8,932 nt of DNA from Legionellales bacterium (GTDB taxonomy: Bacteria; Pseudomonadota; Gammaproteobacteria; WLWR01). This document shows, in pieces, positions 1 to 6,030 of this stretch; the first letter of the stretch is position 1, and the number at the start of each line of letters is the position of its first letter. Position numbers and translations under genes: made by a program. The notes under the pieces are model-generated. The model was not told the origin of the DNA, did not search any database, and was given only the letters and a program-made list of their open reading frames with translations. The DNA is taken from assembly GCA_012103495.1 (NCBI GenBank), contig WLWR01000056.1, forward strand, positions 1-8,932. Direction: 5' to 3'.

Positions 1-110
1 TTACCACTGGTAACGGCTTTCACGGCAAACTGTTGCTCTTTTAAATACTTCTCCAACATATTTAGCAGTCTGACATCATCATCGACGATCAATATTTTCG
101 GTGTAGTCAC
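1..110 (-). CDS. OmpR/CpxR-type response regulator, N-terminus only (cut by window edge)
   Basis: This is the first 36 codons of a two-component response regulator; the rest lies beyond the left edge. The peptide starts (V/M)TTPKILIVDDDVRLLNML and continues with EKYLKEQQFAVKAV. The hydrophobic first beta strand is followed by an Asp triplet at residues 10-12, the acidic metal-binding pocket of the receiver domain, and the spacing closely matches E. coli OmpR (KILVVDDDMRL). The phospho-acceptor Asp and the DNA-binding domain are outside the window, so the family within OmpR/PhoB is inferred. GTG at 110 is chosen because GGGAG lies about 8 nt upstream; the ATG at 124 is out of frame and meets a stop after four codons. 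It is transcribed away from a Spy/CpxP-family gene, as cpxR is from cpxP, so a CpxR-like role is plausible but unproven. Confidence 0.85.
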   Translation of the reverse strand, partial: MTTPKILIVDDDVRLLNMLEKYLKEQQFAVKAVTSG

Positions 111-145
111 TAGTTTTCTCCCATGGCTGGTGACAAATCGCCTGT

Positions 146-175
146 ATTATGGACGACTACGCCTACATTTTCCAA
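146..175 (-). promoter_or_regulatory. Predicted sigma70 promoter for the response regulator gene
   Basis: On the minus strand, TTGGAA (175-170) and CATAAT (151-146) are separated by 18 bp. They match the -35 consensus at 4/6 positions and the -10 at 5/6. Transcription would start near 139, about 30 nt before the GTG start. Prediction by eye only. Confidence 0.4.
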
Positions 176-215
176 TAATTGACCACTCAAATAATTAACT
201 GAATGTTTCAAAATT

Positions 216-230
216 GTAACGATTGTTTAC
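216..230 (-). promoter_or_regulatory. Possible CpxR-like operator between the divergent genes
   Basis: The minus strand reads GTAAACAATCGTTAC, that is GTAAA, 5 nt, then GTTAC. CpxR of enterobacteria binds tandem GTAAA half-sites about 5 nt apart; here the first half is perfect and the second is degenerate. A further isolated GTAAA occurs on the same strand at about 259-255. The place is right, between a response regulator and a Spy/CpxP gene, but AT-rich DNA gives such matches by chance. Confidence 0.2.
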
Positions 231-311
231 TAAAAAAACTAAAGTCATTCTTTATTTACCCCGCCTGATTAAAAATATCCCCTTTCTCGAATAAATACGC
301 TAAGCTTGCCA

Positions 312-340
312 GTGACGCAATATATTTCGTCAACTATAAC
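312..340 (+). promoter_or_regulatory. Predicted sigma70 promoter of the Spy/CpxP-family gene
   Basis: GTGACG (312-317) and TATAAC (335-340) are separated by exactly 17 bp and match consensus at 4/6 and 5/6 positions. Transcription would begin near 347, giving a leader of about 29 nt before the ATG at 376. A weak -35 next to a good -10 is typical of an activator-dependent promoter, which would suit control by the divergent regulator. Confidence 0.45.
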
Positions 341-375
341 CTTCTAAAATACAAATAATAATGAGGAGCATCTCA

Positions 376-849
376 ATGAAAAAATGGATCATCACCTTAG
401 GCTCGGCAATTCTAGCCATGAGTCTTTCTCTTCCTGCAATGGCCGATCACGATAAAAAAGAAATGCGTGGTCTTATTTCTGAAAAAACCGCTATGTCATT
501 AAAATTGGATGACAAACAGAAACTAGCTTGGCGCAATTCACAAGAACAATTAAAAAAATTGCGAACTCAAGCCAAAAAAGTTTCTAAAGACGAGTGGAAA
601 AAAATTAAAAAAATCGTTAATGAAGAAGCTAAAAAAACCAATCCTGACTTAGGCAAAGTAGAAAAAGCCAAAATGGATTTACGCGAAAAAATGACGCAAT
701 TTAGTAAACAGCGTAAACGCATCGAAATGGATTTCTACAACACCTTAACACCAGAGCAAAAGCAAAAAGTGTTTAGCAGACTTCGGGAACGTATGGATAA
801 ATATGCGGAAGCTTTCCAAGCAGCTGATCAAGATACCATCAGCCGATAA
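376..849 (+). CDS. Spy/CpxP-family periplasmic chaperone-like protein
   Basis: Encodes 157 aa. Residues 1-23 are a clear Sec signal peptide: KK, then a hydrophobic core, then AMA before Asp24. The mature 134 residues look all-helical and strongly charged (36 Lys/Arg against 23 Asp/Glu by hand count). A good LTxxQ family motif, LTPEQ, is at 124-128, and a degenerate first copy (LKLDDKQ) at 42-48. Spy and CpxP are cradle-shaped periplasmic proteins; Spy keeps unfolded envelope proteins from aggregating, and CpxP restrains the sensor kinase CpxA. The start is ATG 376, not the in-frame ATG 361, because AGGAG at 364-368 sits 7 nt before it. It is monocistronic, with its own promoter and terminator, and is divergent from an OmpR/CpxR-type regulator. 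Whether it is a CpxP-like sensor inhibitor or a Spy-like chaperone cannot be decided here. Confidence 0.85.
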   Translation: MKKWIITLGSAILAMSLSLPAMADHDKKEMRGLISEKTAMSLKLDDKQKLAWRNSQEQLKKLRTQAKKVSKDEWKKIKKIVNEEAKKTNPDLGKVEKAKMDLREKMTQFSKQRKRIEMDFYNTLTPEQKQKVFSRLRERMDKYAEAFQAADQDTISR

Positions 850-888
850 TTATTTATCCATTTGACATCCCTAAGTTTGTCATCCGAA

Positions 889-922
889 CCATGATTGGAG
901 TTATCTCCAATCATGGATTTTT
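889..922 (+). terminator. Strong intrinsic terminator after the Spy/CpxP gene
   Basis: A perfect 12-bp stem (889-900 CCATGATTGGAG with 905-916 CTCCAATCATGG) closes a TTAT loop and is followed by A and five T (918-922). It lies 40 nt after the stop codon and only the plus-strand side has a T-run. The perfect palindrome could alternatively be a dispersed hairpin repeat reused as a terminator. Confidence 0.9.
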
Positions 923-1248
923 ATAATAACAAAGGCAATTTTATATACGAAATTATTAATATTGATGAAAAATTTGAGTGTCTAGCATTTCTCAATTTGA
1001 TGTGAATCAACTAGCAAATAAAAAGTTTCGGTTTTCCCTGACATCCCATTCTTCTTTTAACCAATTTTCTGAATCTGAAGCGGTACGCTGATATTAGCAA
1101 GGGGATAGATTCTTTTGCTGGTCATTCTCACGAAATTGAAAGCAGGTATCCTCATACGGACCACGTACTGCCATCACAAGAAACGGCATAATGAGACTAA
1201 GACCGAACCTAATAATACGAATATATCCATTTCACTTGAAGACGCAAA
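923..1248. other. Intergenic region with no convincing gene; possible small ORF or relic at 1094-1189 (minus)
   Basis: About 325 nt between the plus-strand terminator and the end of ubiI. The left part is AT-rich; about 1060-1200 is closer to the core genes in composition. On the minus strand, ATG 1189 to TAA 1094 would give a 31-aa peptide beginning MPFLVMAVRGPYEDTC. The frame stays open upstream for 12 more codons, to a TGA, and the next stop after the TAA is about 29 codons further on. No Shine-Dalgarno sequence precedes the ATG and I do not recognise the product. A plus-strand frame is open over much of the same stretch, so coding is doubtful. No terminator for the ubi operon is visible here. 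The word TGACATCCC occurs twice nearby (863-871 and 1039-1047). Confidence 0.3.
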
Positions 1249-2424
1249 TTAATTTCCAATTCCTAGCGCTTGAGCAATGAAATACCGTTTCAACCATGGC
1301 CACTGATCAACGAAATTCAATCCCGCACTACGCAGCACAGCCAAAGGTCGCGACGAATGGGTAAACAATTGTTTAAAACTTTCCATCGCCGCAATCACTT
1401 GCCAACTGGCAGCTTTACGCGCTCGCTCATAAGCACGTAGATTGTGCCATGCACCGTAATCTCGCCGTGCCTGATGATGTTGCCTGATCAGTTCCACCAA
1501 TTCAGCCACATCTTGCAATCCATAATTCATACCTTGTCCTGCTAGTGGATGAATGGTGCGAACCGCATCACCAACCAATGCTAAACGATGTTGCGTATAG
1601 TATTTGGCATGTCTCATTGTTAATGGGAACATCATTCTTTGACTCACCAATTGCGTTTCACCCAAAGTGGTTGCAGCCAATTGCGTCAAATAATCAGCAA
1701 ACAATGCTTCATTCATTTGAGCGTATCGTTGATCCTCACTGGTTGAAAACACAATGACACACTGATGCTCATCTGGCAGTGGCAACCATGCCAACGGCCC
1801 AGTAGGTGTAAAACATTGCCGTGCAATGTTTTGATGCGATGCTTTTGTCTGTACCACCGCCACAATAGCCTGCTGCGCATAACTCCATTGTTTCACAGCA
1901 ATTGCCGCTTGTTGTCGGATCCAAGATTGACCACCATCGGCGCCAATGATCAACCGCGCCTTCCATTGATGCGTGGGACTGGTCAAACACGCGTGCTGTG
2001 GTTCAATATGCAATTGGGTCAATTGTTGCTGGGGATATAAATCAATTTGTGGTTGGGCTTGACTGTGGGTTAACACCGCGTGTCTCAATACTTGATCTTC
2101 CACAATACAACCCAAACTCGGCTGTGCCACTTCTTGGCAAGAAAAATGAATCTTGCCTCCCCCACGTTGATCCCACACCATCATTTCATGATAAGGAGCA
2201 TAACGTGTTAACCGTGTTCCACTGCCAGCATCCTGTAAAATTTGTTGTGACCGTTGATTCAAAGCGTAAACTTTGGCATCAAAATGATTACCAATGGCAG
2301 GCAGTGTAAATGCATTACGATCCACCACGGCCAACTCCAATCCCATCTTTGCCAATTGATGTGCCAAAGTTTGACCAATCACCCCACCACCAACAATCAC
2401 CACATCGTAAATTAATTTTTCCAT
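1249..2424 (-). CDS. ubiI: UbiI/VisC-type FAD-dependent ubiquinone-biosynthesis hydroxylase
   Basis: Encodes 391 aa (E. coli UbiI about 400). The family hydroxylates the aromatic ring of the ubiquinone precursor; UbiI acts at C5, using FAD and O2, within the Ubi complex. Visible motifs are the dinucleotide-binding GGGVIG (12-17) on the first beta strand, the DG motif GADGGQSWI (161-169) and the FAD-ribityl motif GDAVRTIHPLAGQG (285-298). UbiI-like details include YHEMMVWD (78-85), LGCIVEDQVL (104-113) and the Ala-Met/Leu-Gly C-terminus. Within GD(A)(A)(H)T, the usual Ala-His is Val-Arg here (residues 288-289), an oddity near the FAD. It is the last gene of the ygfB-pepP-ubiH-ubiI operon and overlaps ubiH by 13 nt, so it is probably translationally coupled. 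UbiI rather than UbiH or UbiF is chosen from these details and the E. coli gene order. Confidence 0.88.
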   Translation of the reverse strand: MEKLIYDVVIVGGGVIGQTLAHQLAKMGLELAVVDRNAFTLPAIGNHFDAKVYALNQRSQQILQDAGSGTRLTRYAPYHEMMVWDQRGGGKIHFSCQEVAQPSLGCIVEDQVLRHAVLTHSQAQPQIDLYPQQQLTQLHIEPQHACLTSPTHQWKARLIIGADGGQSWIRQQAAIAVKQWSYAQQAIVAVVQTKASHQNIARQCFTPTGPLAWLPLPDEHQCVIVFSTSEDQRYAQMNEALFADYLTQLAATTLGETQLVSQRMMFPLTMRHAKYYTQHRLALVGDAVRTIHPLAGQGMNYGLQDVAELVELIRQHHQARRDYGAWHNLRAYERARKAASWQVIAAMESFKQLFTHSSRPLAVLRSAGLNFVDQWPWLKRYFIAQALGIGN

Positions 2425-3650
2425 TTGCGATATCCACTGACAAGATCTGGGACAAAACCATCCAACCCCATGGCAACTTGCTGTAATGTTGTTTTAAACA
2501 GTGGCCAAACATCTGCTGCCAACAACGATAAATTTTGCAGTGCTGTCATTGGAAACTGTTGGTGAGCAAAAAAATTGATCAACCCATCGGTAAACGTTAC
2601 AATTTTTAGTTGATCCTCACGACGCCATGCTACATAGCGTTTTAATAATTCATGTGTTTGATCCAATTGCTGTTTGGCTTGAAATTCACGAATCAACTCA
2701 CTCAACGCAGCAACATCACGCAACCCTAAATTAAATCCCTGCCCAGCAATAGGATGCAAAGTGTGTGCGGCATTGCCTAATAGCAATACTCGGCCTTGAT
2801 AATTTTTTTCAGCCACAGTTAACATCAATGGATAATTGTGACGCGGACTTACTTGAGTGAACTTTCCCAATCGATAACCAAATTTTTTTTGTAACTCAGT
2901 AAGAAATAATCGATCAGGTAATTGTTGCATGGTTTGCGCTTGTTGATCCGTCAGTGACCAAATCAATGCTACTTGTTTTCTCGCATTCGGCAACATCGCC
3001 ATCGGTCCACTGGGATAAAAGCGTTCGTAGGCAATCTGTTGATGTGCTGTGGCCAGTGTTACGTTTGCCACAATCGCACTGTGCTGATAATCATGTACCG
3101 TCACAGGAATGCCAACCATTTGTCGTATTTTTGAATGAGTACCATCAGCAGCGATGACCCATTTGGTATGCAACGATCTCAATTCATTGTTTTGTTTGAT
3201 CACCACAGTGGCTTGTTGCGGTGTTTGGGTCACCTGCGTCACCCTGGCGGGGCTAAACCAAGTGACATTTTCATGGGTCATTAATGTTTTCTGTAACACG
3301 GTTAATAACGTTTGCATCCCTAGTACATAACCAAACGCGGGTAATTGGCACTCCGTCGCAGACATGCGAGTAGCAAACAACCCGGCTTGTTTTGAAATAT
3401 GAATGCCAGTTAACGCAACGGCTTGCGTCTCCACCTCTGACCAAACACCCAAACCGGTTAAAATACGTTGGCTACTTTGTGATAATGCCAGCGAGCGCAA
3501 ATCAGGCTCTTGACGAGTGATACGTTGTTCAATGTCAGTGGCTTCAATAATTGCGATGTTGATCGGCAACCCTTGCAAGCTTAACACCAAACTCATACTA
3601 ATCGGCCCACCACCGACAATCACTATATCAAATATAGGTTGTTGCATCAT
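2412..3650 (-). CDS. ubiH: UbiH-type FAD-dependent ubiquinone-biosynthesis hydroxylase (2-octaprenyl-6-methoxyphenol hydroxylase)
   Basis: Encodes 412 aa (E. coli UbiH 392). UbiH hydroxylates C1 of the ubiquinone ring precursor. The FAD-binding fold starts DIVIVGGGPIS (8-18), followed by Glu36 at the end of the second strand. The DG motif is AADGTHSKIR (167-176) and the second FAD motif is GNAAHTLHPIAGQGFNLGLRD (292-312). GN in place of GD, FGYRLGK (257-263) and the phrase GPMAMLP (215-221) all match UbiH rather than UbiI. The third Gly of the expected GxGxxG is Ser18, a conservative but unusual change. ATG 3650 overlaps the pepP stop in the form ATGA; a second ATG follows directly at 3647. 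No clear Shine-Dalgarno sequence is seen, so coupling to pepP translation is likely. The 3' end overlaps ubiI. Confidence 0.88.
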   Translation of the reverse strand: MMQQPIFDIVIVGGGPISMSLVLSLQGLPINIAIIEATDIEQRITRQEPDLRSLALSQSSQRILTGLGVWSEVETQAVALTGIHISKQAGLFATRMSATECQLPAFGYVLGMQTLLTVLQKTLMTHENVTWFSPARVTQVTQTPQQATVVIKQNNELRSLHTKWVIAADGTHSKIRQMVGIPVTVHDYQHSAIVANVTLATAHQQIAYERFYPSGPMAMLPNARKQVALIWSLTDQQAQTMQQLPDRLFLTELQKKFGYRLGKFTQVSPRHNYPLMLTVAEKNYQGRVLLLGNAAHTLHPIAGQGFNLGLRDVAALSELIREFQAKQQLDQTHELLKRYVAWRREDQLKIVTFTDGLINFFAHQQFPMTALQNLSLLAADVWPLFKTTLQQVAMGLDGFVPDLVSGYRKWKN

Positions 3651-4951
3651 ACGTTACGCATGGTTGTTTGAATATCGGCAATGGTTTTAGGCGCATCCAC
3701 TGATAATATTTCACAGCCTTGTTCGGTCACCAACACATCATCTTCAATCCGCACGCCAATGCCATGCCAAGCTTCATCAATCGCATTATTTTCGGCAATG
3801 TAAATACCTGGTTCGACCGTCAACACCATACCCGCCTGTAAAGTCCGCGACTGACCATTGATTTTATAATCGCCCACATCGTGGACATCCAATCCCAACC
3901 AATGCCCTGAATTGTGCATGTACACACTTCGATATGCCTGCTCAGCAATTAATTGCTCCAAGGATCCTGTCAATAATCCCAAATCCATCAAACCTTGGGT
4001 GATCACTTCCACAATGCGCTGCTGAATACTATCCCATGGCATTTTTGGTTTTACCTGTTCCAATCCCGCTAATTGTGCAGCCAGAACCAATTCATAAATG
4101 GCTTGTTGTTTGGCATTAAATTGCCCTTGAATAGGAAACGTCCGAGTAATGTCTGCCGCATAATTTTGATACTCCCCACCGGCGTCGATCAACAATAAAT
4201 CCCCTTGTCTTAATCGATCTTGATTGTGGGTGTAATGCAAAATACAAGCATTGGCACCACCGGCCACAATAGAATCATACGCCGGAGCCCGGCAACCTTG
4301 CCGATGAAATTCATAGAGTAATTGAGCCTCCACTTCGTACTCATACTGCAAATGTTGCACTTGCTGCATTGCCAACACATGGGCATGCGCCGACAATTTA
4401 GCAACGTGGCGCATGAGCTTAATTTCTGTATCACTTTTAATCACTCGCATGGCATGAATCAATGGTGCTACATCAATAAGTTGCTTAGAAGTATGAGCAG
4501 TCTTTGCTTTGAATTGCTGCAACACTTGTGTGATTTGTTGTTCCAAATCCCGACGCTTACCCAGGGGGGTATAAATCCAATGACGATCAGCCAGCCATTT
4601 TGGTAATTTTTCCTGCCATTGACTTAATGGATAAGCATCATCGGCTAAAAATTGTTGCTCCGCGCCGTCTTGGCCAATGCGCGCACCATGCCAAACCATT
4701 TGCTCTGGATTATTTGTATGAGTGAATAGAATGTATTGGAACCGATGAGCCTGATCAATCAATAATACCAAGATGGCATCTGGCTCTTCCAACCCGGTTA
4801 AATAAAAGAAATCACTGTCTTGGCGGAATCGATAATGCACATCATTATTACGCACCACTTGCTGCGCAGCCGGGATGATCACCACACTATTGCTTTCCAA
4901 TTGATTCACTAATTGGATTCGACGTTGTTGATATTCCTGCTGAGTAATCAA
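3647..4951 (-). CDS. pepP: Xaa-Pro aminopeptidase P (M24 family)
   Basis: Encodes 434 aa with a TTG start (E. coli PepP 441). It releases N-terminal residues next to proline in the cytoplasm. An N-terminal aminopeptidase-P domain (about 1-170, with RFRQDSDFFYLTG at 41-53) precedes the pita-bread catalytic domain. All five dimetal ligands are present: Asp256 (LLIDAGGEY), Asp267 (AADITRTFP), His350 (SGHWLGLDVHD), Glu380 (TVEPGIY) and Glu403 (RIEDD). Their spacing agrees with E. coli 260/271/354/383/406, so the enzyme should be active. TTG 4951 is chosen because AGGAG lies 7 nt upstream and the protein then begins ITQQEYQQRR, like E. coli. The frame is open further upstream, but that extension would run inside ygfB and is not family-like. 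The gap to ygfB is 10 nt; the stop overlaps the ubiH ATG. Confidence 0.95.
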   Translation of the reverse strand: MITQQEYQQRRIQLVNQLESNSVVIIPAAQQVVRNNDVHYRFRQDSDFFYLTGLEEPDAILVLLIDQAHRFQYILFTHTNNPEQMVWHGARIGQDGAEQQFLADDAYPLSQWQEKLPKWLADRHWIYTPLGKRRDLEQQITQVLQQFKAKTAHTSKQLIDVAPLIHAMRVIKSDTEIKLMRHVAKLSAHAHVLAMQQVQHLQYEYEVEAQLLYEFHRQGCRAPAYDSIVAGGANACILHYTHNQDRLRQGDLLLIDAGGEYQNYAADITRTFPIQGQFNAKQQAIYELVLAAQLAGLEQVKPKMPWDSIQQRIVEVITQGLMDLGLLTGSLEQLIAEQAYRSVYMHNSGHWLGLDVHDVGDYKINGQSRTLQAGMVLTVEPGIYIAENNAIDEAWHGIGVRIEDDVLVTEQGCEILSVDAPKTIADIQTTMRNV

Positions 4952-4958
4952 AATAGAG

Positions 4959-4963
4959 CTCCT
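4959..4963 (-). promoter_or_regulatory. Shine-Dalgarno site that fixes the TTG start of pepP
   Basis: AGGAG on the minus strand overlaps the ygfB stop codon (TAG, 4964-4962) and lies 7 nt before TTG 4951. No ATG or GTG is suitably placed, so ribosomes finishing ygfB would restart on the TTG. Confidence 0.7.
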
Positions 4964-5558
4964 AATGCTTTTCTTTATCTGTTTGTCGTGGCGGTGTAGA
5001 TTTGTGTTTCTTCGCCGCGTTAAAGTCAGCATATAAATTTAAAACGGCGAATCGAATGTATTCGTAAAGCTCAGTAAGGGCTTGTTCATCCCCTTCACTA
5101 GAGTCTAAATGTTCATAATCCACTTTTGAAATCTCACTGATATGCAATAAAGCGTCGCGCAATTCTTGAGCATCAATGTCCGCATGAGTTAAACCAGCCA
5201 TCCCCAACCCTGTCATAAAGCCTTGGCACCAGCTTCCCAACGCTTTGGCTCGTTCCAGCAAATCACGGTCATCAGCCGGTATCAACAATTGAAATTCAAA
5301 ATTCATTTGAGTAATGCATTCCCAACTGTAACCATACAATGCCAACAAGGGTTGATACACAACATCGTCCAGTGTGGTAGGAGTCACACAATGGTCGGTT
5401 ACCACTTCCCACCATGACATTTGTTCAGGTCGTTGTCCCAAGCAAATAAATCCACACATCAATCCATGTGCCTGACTGGCATCCGACAACGCTTTCAGTT
5501 GTCGAAGCGTCTCATCAACTTGTTGCAATATTGGCAATTGAAGGTTATCGCGGGGCAT
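4962..5558 (-). CDS. ygfB: UPF0149/YgfB family protein
   Basis: Encodes 198 aa (E. coli YgfB about 192). Family features are a helical N-terminus followed by SDASQAHGLMCGFICLG (residues 26-42), the LLALYGYS segment, and a Cys/Gly-rich middle, AKALGSWCQGFMTGLGMAG, followed by DSSEGDEQALTELYEYIRFAVLNLYADF near the end. The biochemical role is not firmly known; in Pseudomonas YgfB has been linked to repression of an amidase (AmpDh3). The charged Lys-rich tail is poorly conserved. GGGAAGAG lies about 7-8 nt before ATG 5558. It is the first gene of the pepP/ubiH/ubiI operon and diverges from zapA, exactly as in E. coli, which supports the assignment. Confidence 0.9.
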   Translation of the reverse strand: MPRDNLQLPILQQVDETLRQLKALSDASQAHGLMCGFICLGQRPEQMSWWEVVTDHCVTPTTLDDVVYQPLLALYGYSWECITQMNFEFQLLIPADDRDLLERAKALGSWCQGFMTGLGMAGLTHADIDAQELRDALLHISEISKVDYEHLDSSEGDEQALTELYEYIRFAVLNLYADFNAAKKHKSTPPRQTDKEKH

Positions 5559-5591
5559 CGCACAGCTCTTCCCATATCTCTAAAAGGACAA

Positions 5592-5621
5592 ATTGTACCT
5601 TAGCTTTTCTAACTTGACCAA
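5592..5621 (-). promoter_or_regulatory. Predicted promoter of the ygfB-pepP-ubiH-ubiI operon
   Basis: On the minus strand, TTGGTC (5621-5616) and TACAAT (5597-5592) are 18 bp apart. The -10 is good (5/6) and the -35 poor (3/6). The start point would be near 5585, about 27 nt before ygfB. Its -35 overlaps the -35 of the zapA promoter. Confidence 0.4.
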
Positions 5622-5642
5622 ATTTATGGATAATTTTATAGT
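5614..5642 (+). promoter_or_regulatory. Predicted sigma70 promoter of zapA
   Basis: TTGACC (5614-5619) and TATAGT (5637-5642) are separated by exactly 17 bp; each matches consensus at 5/6 positions. The start point would be near 5649, about 31 nt before zapA. This is the best-looking promoter in the window. Confidence 0.65.
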
Positions 5643-5679
5643 GAGGGTCATCTTTATTATATATTAGTAGAAACCCATT

Positions 5680-5991
5680 ATGAGCGCCGAATCCACCCAA
5701 GTTAGCATTCACATTGCCGGTAACACCTATGAGGTGAAATGTCCTAATGATGCGATTCAAGAGTTACAAGCAGCCGCTCAATATCTAGATCAAAAAATCA
5801 GGGATGTCTCTCAGCGAAGCCAACATGATTTGGAGAAAAACATCGTGATGGCTGCCCTCCAGCTAAGCCATGAATTGTTAATAGAGAAAAAGCTCAATGG
5901 CGACTCCATCAAAAAAATGGGGCATCGGATTGAACAGTTGATCAAACAATTTAACCGAAGCAGCACTCGACAAGAAGAGATTGATTTTTAA
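5680..5991 (+). CDS. zapA: Cell division protein ZapA
   Basis: Encodes 103 aa (E. coli ZapA 109). ZapA binds FtsZ and cross-links or bundles its protofilaments in the cytokinetic ring. The N-terminal globular part reads VSIHIAGNTYEVKCP (residues 8-22), equivalent to DIQIFGRSLRVNCP in E. coli, and AAQYLDQKIRDV follows at 32-43. The remainder is a long helix (from about 48, with NIVMAALQLSHELL at 54-67) that forms the family's coiled-coil dimerisation stalk. Only a weak ribosome-binding site is visible before ATG 5680. It faces away from ygfB, the conserved gammaproteobacterial layout. No intrinsic terminator for the plus strand is seen after it, so transcripts may run antisense into the next gene. 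Confidence 0.92.
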   Translation: MSAESTQVSIHIAGNTYEVKCPNDAIQELQAAAQYLDQKIRDVSQRSQHDLEKNIVMAALQLSHELLIEKKLNGDSIKKMGHRIEQLIKQFNRSSTRQEEIDF

Positions 5992-6030
5992 AAAATGCGA
6001 TAATCTGTGAGTATGGTTTACAGTTTATCG
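5990..6030 (-). terminator. Intrinsic terminator of the AT-rich orphan gene, overlapping its stop codon
   Basis: On the minus strand, CGATAAACTGT (6030-6020) pairs with ACAGATTATCG (6008-5998): 11 bp with one internal mismatch and an 11-nt loop. CA and six T (5995-5990) follow. The first stem arm contains the TAA stop of the upstream gene. The plus-strand side lacks a T-run, so it should not stop zapA transcripts. Confidence 0.65.

Noticed and set aside
361..375. ATG 361 as start of the Spy/CpxP-family protein
   Set aside because: It overlaps the AGGAG ribosome-binding site of ATG 376, and the signal peptide begins properly at 376.
1041..1191. Plus-strand open frame ending at TAA 1189-1191
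   Set aside because: No ATG, GTG or ribosome-binding site, and the opposite strand is also largely open; likely chance.
850..1248. tRNA or other structured RNA in the gap
   Set aside because: No cloverleaf, T-loop signature or extended pairing beyond the terminator was seen.
1545..2309. Several plus-strand open frames opposite ubiI (and similar ones opposite ubiH, pepP, ygfB and gpsA)
   Set aside because: They are antisense shadows of well-supported genes with no family resemblance or start signals.
4952..5032. Longer N-terminus for PepP running back into ygfB
   Set aside because: The extension lies wholly inside ygfB in another frame, is not family-like, and a good Shine-Dalgarno site supports TTG 4951.
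5992..6024. 6S RNA gene directly after zapA
   Set aside because: Only 33 nt are available and the hairpin there is the terminator of the opposite gene.
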